This document shows positions 36,969 to 46,216 of a stretch of DNA of 64,000 bases, in pieces. A program made the translations under genes and the position numbers. Position 1 is the first letter of the stretch. Each line of letters begins with the position of its first letter. The notes beneath the pieces are model-generated. The model worked only from the letters and a program-made list of their open reading frames with translations, ran no database searches and was not told where the DNA came from. The stretch comes from Planctomycetales bacterium (GTDB lineage: Bacteria; Planctomycetota; Planctomycetia; Planctomycetales; Planctomycetaceae): assembly GCA_028285345.1 (NCBI GenBank), contig JANQPT010000019.1, positions 62,001 to 126,000 of the forward strand. The letters run 5' to 3'.

Positions 36969-38087
36969 ATGTCCGAAACGGGACAGGTTGCGGTATTTAC
37001 CGGTGTGAGGCGGTCGTTTGAACTGCGCGAGTTTCCCGTTCCGGCCCCCGCTGCCGGCGCAATACTCGTTAAAGTTCGCATGGCGAACGTCTGCGGCAGC
37101 GACCTGCACATCTGGCGGGGAGATTACGATGTCTCGCGCGGCCAGAGCGAGCCGTTTTGCCTCTCCATCGGCCACGAAATGGCCGGGGAGATCGCGCAGC
37201 TCAGTGAGGGGGTCACGCACGACACCGCCGGAGAGCCGCTCTCCGTCGGCGACCGGATCGTGTATCAATATTTTTGCCCCTGCGGCACCTGTCGCAGTTG
37301 TTTACGGCGTTCAACACCCCGCTGCCCGGACGCGTTGCGGTTTCGATATCCGCCGGACCAATATCCACACTTCAACGCGGCCTACGGGCAATACTACTAT
37401 CTGAATCCGGGACAGGCGGTGTTCAAGATCCCGCCGAACGTTCCCGATGATTTAGCAGGCCCGGCAAACTGCGCGCTGGCGCAGGTGATCGAGGCGTTTC
37501 GCCGCGGAGGAGTCGGCTTGGGCGACCAAGTCGTGATTCAAGGCGCCGGCGGTTTGGGCATCAACGCGATCGCCGTCGCGCGGGAACTGGGAGTCTCCCA
37601 AATTATTGTCATTGACGGGATTGAATCCCGGCTGGAGTTCGCGCGGGAGTTCGGAGCGGACGAAACGATCCTATTGGCGGAGTTTCCCGACCCCCAAAGC
37701 CGCGTCGAACGGGTCAAGCAATTGACCGGTGGTTGCGGCGCGGACGCCGTGTTGGAAGTTTCCGGATTGGCAACTGTCGTTCCCGAAGGATTGGAGATGC
37801 TCTGCCCGGGTGGGACCTATCTGGAGGTGGGCAACATCAATCAAGGCAAACGTGTTGAAGTCGACCCGTCGGTGCTAGTGCACGGCGGAAAGTCGATTCT
37901 GGGAATCATGTGGTACGAACCCGTTTGCCTGCAGTTGGCGTTGGAGCTGTTAAGCACCAAGAGCGACGTCTATCCGTTCAGCCGGATCCTCTCGCATCAC
38001 TATCCGCTGTGCGACATTGACCAGGCATTTCTGGATCAAGACAGCGGCACGGTTCAACGCGCGGCATTGCTGCCGTGGGCAGAATGA
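36969..38087 (+). CDS. Zinc-dependent medium-chain dehydrogenase
   Basis: A protein of 372 residues of the MDR alcohol dehydrogenase family. Catalytic zinc ligands are in VCGSDLHIW and IGHEMAGEI. The structural-zinc loop CPCGTCRSCL...CPDAL has the expected cysteines. The NAD-binding motif is VIQGAGGLGINAIAVARELG. Similar to threonine/sorbitol dehydrogenase types but also to dehydrogenases acting on alcohols of unknown nature. The substrate is not clear. It is divergent from the TPR gene. Confidence 0.84.
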   Translation: MSETGQVAVFTGVRRSFELREFPVPAPAAGAILVKVRMANVCGSDLHIWRGDYDVSRGQSEPFCLSIGHEMAGEIAQLSEGVTHDTAGEPLSVGDRIVYQYFCPCGTCRSCLRRSTPRCPDALRFRYPPDQYPHFNAAYGQYYYLNPGQAVFKIPPNVPDDLAGPANCALAQVIEAFRRGGVGLGDQVVIQGAGGLGINAIAVARELGVSQIIVIDGIESRLEFAREFGADETILLAEFPDPQSRVERVKQLTGGCGADAVLEVSGLATVVPEGLEMLCPGGTYLEVGNINQGKRVEVDPSVLVHGGKSILGIMWYEPVCLQLALELLSTKSDVYPFSRILSHHYPLCDIDQAFLDQDSGTVQRAALLPWAE

Positions 38088-38170
38088 ACAAGGGAAAGTA
38101 GCGGCCGCATCCGGCTCGCGCGCAACAGGGCTCAAGTGGTCGGACTGTTGTCCGCCCCCGGGCTCAGAAA

Positions 38171-38201
<31 letters not shown>

Positions 38202-38322
38202 CGATCGTCGACGAGCCCTTCTTTCGACACAGCCTACAAGTAGTTCCAAACCCTCTGACGCGTCGCGCCGACACTTGTATGCAAGTATCTCTAACAGGCG
38301 CAACCGGGTTTTGAAACTGGTT

Positions 38323-38556
38323 CTAGCGAAAGACGACTCGCAGGCGATTGTCGATGCGCTGGACCCCTTCGATCCCCCGCAGCGACTCCTGAACCATCTG
38401 CTTGTGGTAGTACGAGCCGACCACGCCGTTTAAAACGACTTCGGCGTCTTGGATTTCGAAAGAGATGTTTCTTCCGAAAACTGCGAGCTCGTCCCGCAAG
38501 GTCGCGCGAACTTGGTCAGACAGGCTGTGCGGCGCATGAATTTTGCAGGAACTCAT
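38323..38556 (-). CDS. BON-domain small protein
   Basis: A protein of 77 residues with the alpha/beta pattern of a BON domain: VRATLRDELAVFGRNISFEI, VVLNGVVGSYYHKQMVQESL, GIEGVQRIDNRLRVVF. BON proteins bind lipid or act in osmotic or outer-membrane stability. No signal peptide is visible, unlike most members. Codons are regular and the motif convincing despite its size. Confidence 0.75.
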   Translation of the reverse strand: MSSCKIHAPHSLSDQVRATLRDELAVFGRNISFEIQDAEVVLNGVVGSYYHKQMVQESLRGIEGVQRIDNRLRVVFR

Positions 38557-38981
38557 CTGCGGGCAAACTCCGAAGTCTCATCAAAGCGGGAGCCAGATGC
38601 GCACGCGATCGGCCGAATTGGAGCGCTCGGCAGGCAATCGTAACTTTAGCGCGCAACGAACGAGAGTCAGCATTAGCATCGGCAGCTGACGCAAATTTCC
38701 GCACTCAAACCAACGCGACAGTCGCAGGTCTTTTGAGACACGCGCTGCAAATTCGCTACAGATGGCGCACGCGCCCGATGCCGGACGAAACGACCATTGG
38801 GAATCGCAGACATCGCGCTGCGGCGCGCGGTCATGGCAAACCAAGTTCTATGATTCCAGTAGCGGAATCCTCCGGGGTTGTGCGGAGGGTATTGATTTTC
38901 TAAGCTTGAAACCGGCAAGGAGGTCCGCTGCACCGCGGATAGACGGTCAATTCCCCGGTCAGCGACATAGGGAGCATCACG
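38557..38981. other. 425-base gene-poor region upstream of the Nudix gene
   Basis: Several short open frames overlap on both strands but none has conserved or biased composition. No terminator or repeat was identified, and I see nothing else here. Confidence 0.35.
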
Positions 38982-39413
38982 ATGGCTTCACAATCTCAGC
39001 AAATGGTCGAACAGGCTGGGGCAATTCCTTTTCGCTGGCGTCGCGGCAAATTGCAATTCTGTTTGATCACCTCGATCCGCAAGGGCCGTTGGGGATTTCC
39101 CAAGGGGATGGTCGATCCCGGAGAGACGCACGTTGAGACGGCGCTCAAGGAATCGTACGAAGAAGCCGGGCTGCACGGCGAGATTGTCAGCGAGCCGTTG
39201 GGGTGCTACGAATACGCGAAGTGGGGCATGTGGCTGAATGTGACGATGCTGCTCATGCAGGTCGCGCAAACCGACAAGGACTGGGACGAAAGCCACGTCC
39301 GAGAACGCCGCTGGGCCGACGAGGCCGAAGCACGCCGCTTGCTGGACCGGGACGAACTGCTGGATCTGCTCGATATTGCGCTGCAGCAGATCGATGAACT
39401 GACCGACGGCTAA
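38982..39413 (+). CDS. Nudix hydrolase
   Basis: A protein of 143 residues. The Nudix box is GMVDPGETHVETALKESYEEAGL (split as GMVDPGETHVE and TALKESYEEAGL), with Lys replacing the usual Arg of REUxEE. The rest of the fold is visible (AGAIPFRWRRGKLQFCLITS, KGRWGFPKG). This resembles bacterial diadenosine polyphosphate or diphosphoinositol polyphosphate hydrolases. ATG 38982 is preceded by GGGAGCATCACG, so AGGGAG lies in a reasonable position. Cytoplasmic. Confidence 0.85.
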   Translation: MASQSQQMVEQAGAIPFRWRRGKLQFCLITSIRKGRWGFPKGMVDPGETHVETALKESYEEAGLHGEIVSEPLGCYEYAKWGMWLNVTMLLMQVAQTDKDWDESHVRERRWADEAEARRLLDRDELLDLLDIALQQIDELTDG

Positions 39414-39438
39414 GCTTTGCGGGACGATCCCAGGAGAT

Positions 39439-41202
39439 CTACCGGCTGTTTTTCAGCAGCTTGCGGATCTCATTCAGCAACTTTTCGGCGTCCTTCGCCG
39501 GCGGAGTGTTGGGATACGTCTGAATGATTTTCTTCAACCGGCGCTCAGCAGCACTGTACTTTCCGTGTTCGCTCAGGTTCGCGGCGTAGCTCAGTTCCCG
39601 CTTCGCTTCTTCCATTCTCGCCAGGCGAGCTCTTTTCTTCTGCTCCTCTTGTTCTTTGCGGCGCGCCTCTTGCAACTCCTGTTCCTTCTGGCGCTGCGCC
39701 AGTTTCTGCTGCTCTTGCTCGTCGGGACTCAGGGGGAGCCGCTCGGGCAATTGCCCGCGTTGTGTGTTAAGCCAGTCGCGCACTTCATCGACATTCAATG
39801 CAACTTTCAAATCGAAGAATTCATGGGTCTTTCCGCTGACCTGATGGATGTACTTAACTTTCCCTGCAACGCGGAAGACGTAGTTTTCTCCGAGTGTCAG
39901 CGTCTGCTGCTCCTGTACGCCGTCGAGCTTCAAACCCCGCATCTGCACACAGTCGCAGTTTTTCACGTGCGCGCCGAGCGGCAACACCAGGCAAATTCCA
40001 CCGGCTTCCTTGTCGATCTTGCTGACGTAGACGCGTTTCCCACGGAGGTAGCCGACATCGCCGACTTTGAGTGTTGTCAAGGAAAGATCCGGCCCGGCGA
40101 AGCTTTCTTCCGTCACTTTCTGCAAACTGGCTTTGAGAACCAGCAGTTCTTCTCGAACAGTGCGCTCGGCCTCAGCATCGACTGCAACTTCGGCGGACTT
40201 CAAACGCTCCAGGACCGCATGGTACTGTTTCTCCAACTCTTTGATCTTTTCGAGCCGCTCGCGTCGTTGCTTGCCCCAGGGTTCCAACTGGCCCGCCAAT
40301 TCCGGCACGTTTGGACCGGCCACCGCGATCACCTTGTTGGTGATCTCGAGATTGAAGGGGAACTTCGAAAACTCGACCAGCTTCGCCGCCTTCGCTTCGT
40401 TGAGAACGTTCGCGATATCACCGGCCGAGATGGCGAAGTTGAGATTCTGACCGTTCACAATTCCAAACGCGTTGGCCCCGACGACTTGCCCGGAGCGATT
40501 GACCAGCGGCCCGCCGCTGTTGCCGGGAGAGATCGCCGCATCGGTTTGGATCCACGTTCCTTGAAATGTGCGGTCTCGGCTCGGTAGTTGGTCCGCACGA
40601 AGAATGGCGCTGACGATGCCTTTGGACATGGATCGAATCCCGTGCGGATTGCCAAAGGCGAACACATCCTCGCCTTTGGCGGGCGGCGCTTCGGCGAGGG
40701 TGAGAGCGGGCAAATCCTGAGCCGCGATTTCGATCACCGCGATATCGCGGCTCGCATCCTTCCAGCGGATGCCATTAACCTTGGCGGTCTTTCCGCTTTG
40801 GAAGTGGGCGGTCGCCTGGGCAGCGTTGGACATCACGTGATAGTTGGTCACAACCAAGCCGGCCGGATCGACCACAAAACCGCTGGCGATGCTCAAGCCC
40901 TTGATCGAGATACACTCGATTTTCACAACGGCCTGATCCGTCGCAGCGACCAATTCCTGAGGGGTCAGTTTTGCTTGAGTTGAGCCAGCTTGTTCCGGCG
41001 CAGTCAGCTCCGAATCGGAGTCATCTTCGGAGGAATCGGACGTGCTCGCCTGCGCCCCGCCGGTCTGGGAGGAAGTCTCCGAACCGCTCCTAAACCCGCA
41101 TCCGCAAGGTGTCAGCAACAACAGCAGGATGAGCGACTTGCACAGCGCAGTTCCCGCGTATTGCTCGGGAACGACGTCCGGCATGAACACCCGTCGAGGC
41201 AT
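39439..41202 (-). CDS. HtrA-like trypsin-family serine protease with coiled coil
   Basis: A protein of 587 residues. A lipoprotein-like signal (SLILLLLLTPCGCGF) is followed by an acidic linker and a trypsin-like domain: His in VVTNYHVMSN, Asp in SRDIAVIEI, Ser in SPGNSGGPL. No PDZ domain is seen; instead there is a coiled-coil (about 330-400), a beta region (VGYLRGKRVYVSK) and a Lys/Glu/Gln-rich helix with a TPR-like end (EHGKYSAAERRLKKIIQTYP). ATG 41202 has GAGGGGA upstream; a 98-residue upstream extension of the frame is rejected. Probably a periplasmic or surface protease; substrates unknown. Confidence 0.8.
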   Translation of the reverse strand: MPRRVFMPDVVPEQYAGTALCKSLILLLLLTPCGCGFRSGSETSSQTGGAQASTSDSSEDDSDSELTAPEQAGSTQAKLTPQELVAATDQAVVKIECISIKGLSIASGFVVDPAGLVVTNYHVMSNAAQATAHFQSGKTAKVNGIRWKDASRDIAVIEIAAQDLPALTLAEAPPAKGEDVFAFGNPHGIRSMSKGIVSAILRADQLPSRDRTFQGTWIQTDAAISPGNSGGPLVNRSGQVVGANAFGIVNGQNLNFAISAGDIANVLNEAKAAKLVEFSKFPFNLEITNKVIAVAGPNVPELAGQLEPWGKQRRERLEKIKELEKQYHAVLERLKSAEVAVDAEAERTVREELLVLKASLQKVTEESFAGPDLSLTTLKVGDVGYLRGKRVYVSKIDKEAGGICLVLPLGAHVKNCDCVQMRGLKLDGVQEQQTLTLGENYVFRVAGKVKYIHQVSGKTHEFFDLKVALNVDEVRDWLNTQRGQLPERLPLSPDEQEQQKLAQRQKEQELQEARRKEQEEQKKRARLARMEEAKRELSYAANLSEHGKYSAAERRLKKIIQTYPNTPPAKDAEKLLNEIRKLLKNSR

Positions 41203-41372
41203 TTGAATTCCCCTCGCTGGTACGGTTCCTATCCCAGCAAAACCGAGTCCGCTCAAGCAACCCGGCTTCAGCTGTCCGCAGTGCCGATAGCATGGCAGAT
41301 TTTGCCGCCGATTGCAAAGAAAGCGAACCCCGGCCGTGAGTGTGCTCTGGAAGACGGAGCCTGCCCTACACA

Positions 41373-41642
41373 TCACTCCGACGACTGTCCGAACTCCGTC
41401 GACGGCTTCAACGTCACCGCCAATACACGAATATGAGGCAGCGCCGCAACGGTGCCGGCGATGATCACAGCAACGGCGCCGAGCAGGATCAACCACGCTC
41501 CGGTCCGTAACTGCTGGATGGACTGAAAGATGGGGGCAGGAAGCAGGATATACATGCCAGTGGTCATCGCCACCAGCCCACCACCGCTAAATAAGGCGAC
41601 GAAGGCGACGCCGAAGCGTGAAAGTCGATAAACCCGAGCCAT
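41373..41642 (-). CDS. Small two-helix membrane protein
   Basis: A protein of 89 residues with two hydrophobic segments (GVAFVALFSGGGLVAMTTGM and AWLILLGAVAVIIAGTVAAL). No family recognised. ATG 41642 is the likely start. Composition is like that of a real membrane protein. It stands upstream of the HtrA-like gene on the same strand, separated by 170 bases, and could be part of its transcript. Confidence 0.5.
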   Translation of the reverse strand: MARVYRLSRFGVAFVALFSGGGLVAMTTGMYILLPAPIFQSIQQLRTGAWLILLGAVAVIIAGTVAALPHIRVLAVTLKPSTEFGQSSE

Positions 41643-41909
41643 GGCATTTCGAAAGTCTAACGGCAACCTGGTGCCAACCGAAAATCAGGGCATCAATACA
41701 TCCTACAAACGCGAACCGGCATCGGGCAATAGCGATGGTCATCCGGCAATGCGAGTACGGGCAGCCGCCTGCCGACATCTCAACCTTATTTTTCAATTTT
41801 CGTCAAATCTCGTCAAATCTGCAGGATTCGAACCCGTAAATAGAGAAGGCAGGCAACATGCTCGTGCCGTTAGCTCGCTAATCAAATCTTCTTGTCGGTG
41901 GTGAACACC

Positions 41910-42713
41910 ATGTCAAAGTCCACGCACACCAGACTCAAACTCTCGTTAGCTCTCTTTGTGATCGCCACGGTTGTTAGCAGCACCTCGGTGATCCTGATGT
42001 ACCAGAGAATCCAAGATATTTCCGCTCAGCTTAGCAAGGAGAAACTTGAGACTAGCACGAGCAAACAACTGGCTCAGAAAGCGCAGAAAGACGCCAAAGT
42101 CCTCAAAGAGTTGCTGGGGAAGCCGAGTATTGAGAATGTCGGCGATCCCAATACTGAGACTCAGGATGACACGGTTTATTGGGAGGTGATCGCTGACATC
42201 CGCAAATTTGGCGGCGACCGCCAAGATGGGACCATCGTAGAAGCATTGCAGGATCTACATACGCAAAACGTGGAGCTGAACAGAAAGTTTCAGGAGTTCC
42301 GAGACGCTACGGAACAGCGTATCAAGAATCTGAAACTCCTCACGTCAAGCCAAGCCAAACTAATCGTGGATATGCAAAAATCTGCCGCTGATCGAAATGT
42401 CGCACGGATCGCCTGGACCAGCAATGACAAACGGACTGTGTGGATCCATTTCGAAGGTTCGGACAATATCCTTGAGGGGACAACCTTATGCGTCTACAAA
42501 AAACAGCCTGCTGGAGAGGTCCGAACGAAGGAGGACGTCAAAGGAGCGATTGAAGTCACCAAACTTCTCAAACCGCATGTTGCCGAAGCGCGGGTCGTGA
42601 GACACAATATCTACCTGCCGATCCAGGAGGGCGATCACGTCGATCGGCCGCTTCGAGCCCCTGGCATCTCGGTTTTGTTGCTCAAGTTGCTTCAGATTGT
42701 GTTTGGCATTTGA
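41910..42713 (+). CDS. Membrane-anchored coiled-coil protein of unknown function
   Basis: A protein of 267 residues: one N-terminal membrane segment (SLALFVIATVVSSTSVILMY), a helical coiled coil (about 38-75 and 105-150) and a C-terminal beta-like domain (RIAWTSNDKRTVWIHFEGSD). No motif identifies a family. The DNA is visibly AT-richer than neighbours and the codons look less typical. A tRNA-like T-loop sequence lies about 80 bases upstream. Transfer is possible. Confidence 0.65.
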   Translation: MSKSTHTRLKLSLALFVIATVVSSTSVILMYQRIQDISAQLSKEKLETSTSKQLAQKAQKDAKVLKELLGKPSIENVGDPNTETQDDTVYWEVIADIRKFGGDRQDGTIVEALQDLHTQNVELNRKFQEFRDATEQRIKNLKLLTSSQAKLIVDMQKSAADRNVARIAWTSNDKRTVWIHFEGSDNILEGTTLCVYKKQPAGEVRTKEDVKGAIEVTKLLKPHVAEARVVRHNIYLPIQEGDHVDRPLRAPGISVLLLKLLQIVFGI

Positions 42714-42730
42714 TGATTTCAGGGTTGCGC

Positions 42731-42748
42731 GGCAGGCGGGAGCCTGCC
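42731..42748. repeat. GGCAGGC palindrome
   Basis: GGCAGGC-GGGA-GCCTGCC forms a 7-bp stem just after the stop of the coiled-coil gene and before the converging YcxB-like gene. It is a REP-type palindrome or weak terminator, also suggested by GAGCCTGCCCT at 41357. Confidence 0.5.
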
Positions 42749-42765
42749 CAACAACTTTAGCGCGA

Positions 42766-43359
42766 TTATAAGCGATGCAATCGATCACTCAGCAGATTTA
42801 GGAACTTGCTCCAATCCTCATCGTTCTTGAACTTGGAACGAGAAATGAACAAGGTAACCGGATTATCACGTTGAACGATCACGACGACGCGCTCGGATGC
42901 CCAAAACCCCGCCAAACCCTGCCATAAAAAAGTGGATACTGCTTGCGGACTCTTTGAATGGATTCCTTGGTCATCGACTCTGCCTTCCGAGGGAGCATAG
43001 ATTCCTCGACCCTCCTCGCACATTTTCCGGGCACGTCTTCTGTCTCTCAGTGGGCGATAGATGGAAAGGGTATTGGGAATCAAAAGAACGGCTGCCGCGC
43101 CTAGCGCAACGCGCGACATGATCAGATTGCCTTCGCGGTAGGTAACCCACGCGAACCAGAATAGATAGAGGCAAGCGGCGGCAAATATGAGTTTGACGAC
43201 CCAGGCGGCGATCTTGTTTCCGAGAGGTGTCACAAGCGAGATCGCTTCATGAACTTCCTTGACGGTCAACGCCCCTTGAAACGGAATTTCAATATCAGAC
43301 GCCGCTTCCTCGACGATCGGTTGATCATCCGGCAGTCCTGGTAGTTCAAAATTTGACAT
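42766..43359 (-). CDS. Membrane protein with YcxB-like C-terminal domain
   Basis: A protein of 197 residues. Two membrane segments near 50-95 (VKLIFAAACLYLFWFAWV and a second) are followed by a region like YcxB C-terminal domains (VVVIVQRDNPVTLFISRSKF, then EDWSKFLNLLSDRL). YcxB-like proteins are small membrane proteins of unknown role. It converges with the coiled-coil gene with 52 bases between. Base composition is again somewhat AT-rich. Confidence 0.65.
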   Translation of the reverse strand: MSNFELPGLPDDQPIVEEAASDIEIPFQGALTVKEVHEAISLVTPLGNKIAAWVVKLIFAAACLYLFWFAWVTYREGNLIMSRVALGAAAVLLIPNTLSIYRPLRDRRRARKMCEEGRGIYAPSEGRVDDQGIHSKSPQAVSTFLWQGLAGFWASERVVVIVQRDNPVTLFISRSKFKNDEDWSKFLNLLSDRLHRL

Positions 43360-43408
43360 GCGCAGAATCCCATACGAATCGCGGCAGGCCGAAGATTGCC
43401 CGGCGCGT

Positions 43409-44293
43409 TCACTTCACCGGATAATCCCGCCACAACCACCGCAGCGAATCGGGCAAAATGGCGCCGCCATGCTTGCCGTTGTGGCCTTCGGTGCCGTATT
43501 CGAATTTGTAGTCGTATTCCGCAAACGCCAGCGCCTTGGCCATTTGCTGGTTGGCCAGCGGCCAATTGCCGTGGGCGTTGTCGAGGTCCTTCTCGCCCGC
43601 CTGCAGGAAGACGCGGATCGGCTTGGGGTCGGTCTTTCGAATCAACGCGTGATAGACATGGCCGCCGCGAATATTGGTAAAGCTGCCGACGTGGCTGAGC
43701 ACTTTGCGGAATTGGTCGGGACGTTCCCAGGCAACCGTCCAAGCACAGATTCCGCCAGAGGAGATGCCGCAAATCGCGCGGCCGTTGGGATCGTCGGTCA
43801 GTTTGTACTCCTTGCCGACCGCCGGCAGGATTTCTTCCAATAAGAAACGGGCATACGCGTCGCTCAGCGTGTCATATTCGAAACTGCGATTGCGGCGCGG
43901 CTTCTCGCCTTCTTTTTCCGCCGGGAAGACGCCGGGATTGATAAATATGCCGATCGTCACCGGCATCTCGCCTTTGTGAATCAGGTTGTCGAACACGGTC
44001 GGCACGCGGAACTGCCGTTTCTTGTCGACGTAAGCGCCGCCGTCCTGAAACACCATCACGCAGGCCGGTTTGCTGCCGTCATACTGCGCCGGGACGTAGA
44101 CCCAATAGTCGCGGACAGTGCCGGGGAAGACGTTGTCGCTCTTCCAGGAATGTTTGGTGACCTTACCTTGCGGCACACCGGGCTGCTCTATCGAATCGGG
44201 ACCGAGTTTGTATTCTTCGGCTGAAACAGGCGTGGTGATGCAGACAAGTGAAAAAACGAAGAAGCAGCGTCGGAGTAAGTCGGTACGGGTCAT
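43409..44293 (-). CDS. Secreted esterase (enterochelin-esterase/Fes-like)
   Basis: A protein of 294 residues with a signal peptide (VFSLVCITTPVSAEE). An alpha/beta-hydrolase of the putative-esterase family: nucleophile in GRAICGISSGGICAWTV, Asp/His candidates in the C-terminal half with EGHNGKHGGAILPDSLRW. DYWVYVPAQYDGSKP near residue 60 matches Fes-type entries. The sulfatase gene ends 28 bases upstream on the same strand, so they are likely one operon for sulfated polymer or ester breakdown. Confidence 0.82.
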   Translation of the reverse strand: MTRTDLLRRCFFVFSLVCITTPVSAEEYKLGPDSIEQPGVPQGKVTKHSWKSDNVFPGTVRDYWVYVPAQYDGSKPACVMVFQDGGAYVDKKRQFRVPTVFDNLIHKGEMPVTIGIFINPGVFPAEKEGEKPRRNRSFEYDTLSDAYARFLLEEILPAVGKEYKLTDDPNGRAICGISSGGICAWTVAWERPDQFRKVLSHVGSFTNIRGGHVYHALIRKTDPKPIRVFLQAGEKDLDNAHGNWPLANQQMAKALAFAEYDYKFEYGTEGHNGKHGGAILPDSLRWLWRDYPVK

Positions 44294-44321
44294 GTTGTGG
44301 CTTTCATACAGAGATGGTGAA

Positions 44322-45722
44322 TCAATCTGCGGTCCGCACAGCGGACCCTACGTTTGGGGGGCGTTGCCAGGGGACGGCGCCGCCGCGTTGGATTTGACGG
44401 CGGAGTTTGGCGTCCAATTGCTGGGCAATCTTGGGTCGTTTGTGGAACAGGTTGTTGGTTTCCAATGGATCATCTTTGAGATTGTACAACTCGCGCGGCT
44501 CGAAGGGGCTGTTCTGCAGCAGCTTCCAATTGCCGCTGCGGACGGCGTCGATTGTTTTGCCGCCGTACCGCAAGCCCCCTTCGCGGCGGGTCCAGAAGAT
44601 GTCGCGGTCGAATTGCGGCACGCGCTCGCCGCGAAGTACGGGCAAGATGCTGCGGCCGTCGATTTCGTGTTCGACCGTGACGCCGGCGACTTCGGCAATC
44701 GTAGCGAATAGGTCCATCGTCAGTGCGATGTGGTTTGAACGGGTTTGCGGCTTGATCTGGCCGGGCCAGACCGCGCACATCGGCACCCGGAGCCCGCCTT
44801 CGTACATTTCCTGTTTGCTGCCCCGCAAATTGCCGTTGCTGGCACCGACCTTGAGATATCCGCCATTGTCGCTGGTAAAGACGACCAGCGTATCGTCGGC
44901 GGCGCCGGACTCTTTCAGCGCCGCAAGCACCTGCCCAATGCCGTGGTCCATATGTTCAATCAGCGCGACAAGTTTCGCGCGATCCGCGTCAATGTCGCTC
45001 TCGCGGGATTTGACCTTCGCAAGCCAATCGTCCGGCGGCTGCACCGGAGTGTGCGGCGCATTGTAGGCCAAGTACAGGAAAAACGGCTCCGACGCTCCTT
45101 TTCGAGAATGGATATAATCGACCGCCCATTGCGAAAACAGATCAGTGGCGTGCCCCTTCGGATCGATCGTCTGCTCCTGCAGCCGCATGTAATTACGGTC
45201 GTGGCGGCGATGATGGTAGTAGTCGTCCATCATGTCGCCCAGAAAACCATGAAAGTGGTCGAAACCGCGCTCGATGGGCGTGTTGGACGATTCGAGCCCG
45301 AGATGCCATTTGCCGACGATGGCAGAGTGATAACCGGCCGGTTTGAGAATTTTCGGGAGGAGTATCGAATCCGGACTGAGATAGCCCCAGTTGTTGTCGG
45401 CATGAGTACGGATCACGCCGGGAACCCCCACCAATTCCTGGTAGCGGCCGGTCAGCAGCGCCGCACGCGTGGGCGAGCAGACAGGGCAGTTGGCGTAAAA
45501 ATGGTCGAACCGCATTCCCGCCTGCATCAGTGCGTCGATGTGCGGCGTTTGCATGTCGGCGGCGCCGTAGCAGGCCAAATCGCCGTAACCGAGATCATCG
45601 GCCAAAATCACCAACACATTCGGGCGCGCGGCCGCTTTCAACGGGGAATCCGTCCACACGCTGAGCCACCCTGCAACCAGTGCGAGCAGCGCAACCCGAT
45701 GCCGTTTTTGCAGTAGAGCCAA
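44322..45722 (-). CDS. Exported sulfatase (arylsulfatase family)
   Basis: A protein of 466 residues with a signal peptide. The sulfatase core NVLVILADDLGYGDLACYG carries metal-binding aspartates. The formylglycine motif is CSPTRAALLTGR (C-S-P-T-R). Later motifs are GKWHLG and FTSDNGG. A sulfatase-modifying enzyme is needed for activity. The start is a TTG with GGGAG 7 bases upstream. The last nine or so residues (GSAVRTAD) are encoded by the dispersed GTAGGGTCCGC palindrome, so the tail is acquired. Planctomycetes have many sulfatases for algal polysaccharides. Confidence 0.92.
   Translation of the reverse strand: MALLQKRHRVALLALVAGWLSVWTDSPLKAAARPNVLVILADDLGYGDLACYGAADMQTPHIDALMQAGMRFDHFYANCPVCSPTRAALLTGRYQELVGVPGVIRTHADNNWGYLSPDSILLPKILKPAGYHSAIVGKWHLGLESSNTPIERGFDHFHGFLGDMMDDYYHHRRHDRNYMRLQEQTIDPKGHATDLFSQWAVDYIHSRKGASEPFFLYLAYNAPHTPVQPPDDWLAKVKSRESDIDADRAKLVALIEHMDHGIGQVLAALKESGAADDTLVVFTSDNGGYLKVGASNGNLRGSKQEMYEGGLRVPMCAVWPGQIKPQTRSNHIALTMDLFATIAEVAGVTVEHEIDGRSILPVLRGERVPQFDRDIFWTRREGGLRYGGKTIDAVRSGNWKLLQNSPFEPRELYNLKDDPLETNNLFHKRPKIAQQLDAKLRRQIQRGGAVPWQRPPNVGSAVRTAD
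44331..44347. repeat. GTAGGGTCCGC palindrome, copy 2, inside a coding sequence
   Basis: GGTCCGC-ACA-GCGGACC, the same palindrome as at 8945-8961 in the opposite orientation. It lies in the last codons of the sulfatase gene and supplies its stop-proximal residues. Confidence 0.6.
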
Positions 45723-46216
45723 AGCAAATCTCCCGCTGTTTTGAAATTGGAACCGCAGATCGAAGGTCTCCTACCATATCACAGCCCGAATCGATGTTGA
45801 AGGATGCTGTGAATGCGGAGAAACGCCGTGATATTGATCGTTTTGATGCGTCGAATCATCATCAGCATGTGTCGTGATTCCGCGACAAGACTTGCGGATG
45901 TTGCAATTATGAATCACGCGATTGTTGCACGACGAACTCAGAAAGTGACGAATTGGGATTATCCCGAGTGACGCACGAAACACTCCATCCTGGGGGAAAG
46001 AACTATGCTAGATTTGAGTTAGGGAATGCAGCCAATCCGGAGTCGGTTCCCAACCGGAAAGGGTGTCTCCGGCCCGAATCTCCGCAAACGATCCGCCACG
46101 ATGGAAACTGTCGGACGGCAGCGGGCAGGATCCTGGGGCAAGGACAGGCAAGGTCTGCGTGCGATCCCTCCGTCACGATAATGCAACCATGAATCCGAAC
46201 TTTTGAGCTGACTGAG
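45723..46216. other. 494-base region between the sulfatase and cyclase genes
   Basis: A divergent gap with no convincing gene. Short open frames here are judged random. TATGCTAGATTTGAG near 46003 might include a -10 but no -35 was found. No known riboswitch pattern was recognised. Confidence 0.35.

Noticed and set aside
39136..39439. Second gene between the Nudix and protease genes
   Set aside because: Only 25 bases lie between the two stops; frames there are shadows of the Nudix gene.
41822..41890. Complete tRNA or tmRNA on the minus strand
   Set aside because: Only the T-loop is convincing. The acceptor stem and CCA end are missing, so no RNA gene is called.
45953..46192. Small plus-strand frame before the diguanylate cyclase
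   Set aside because: No ribosome binding site, no motif, and poor codon pattern.
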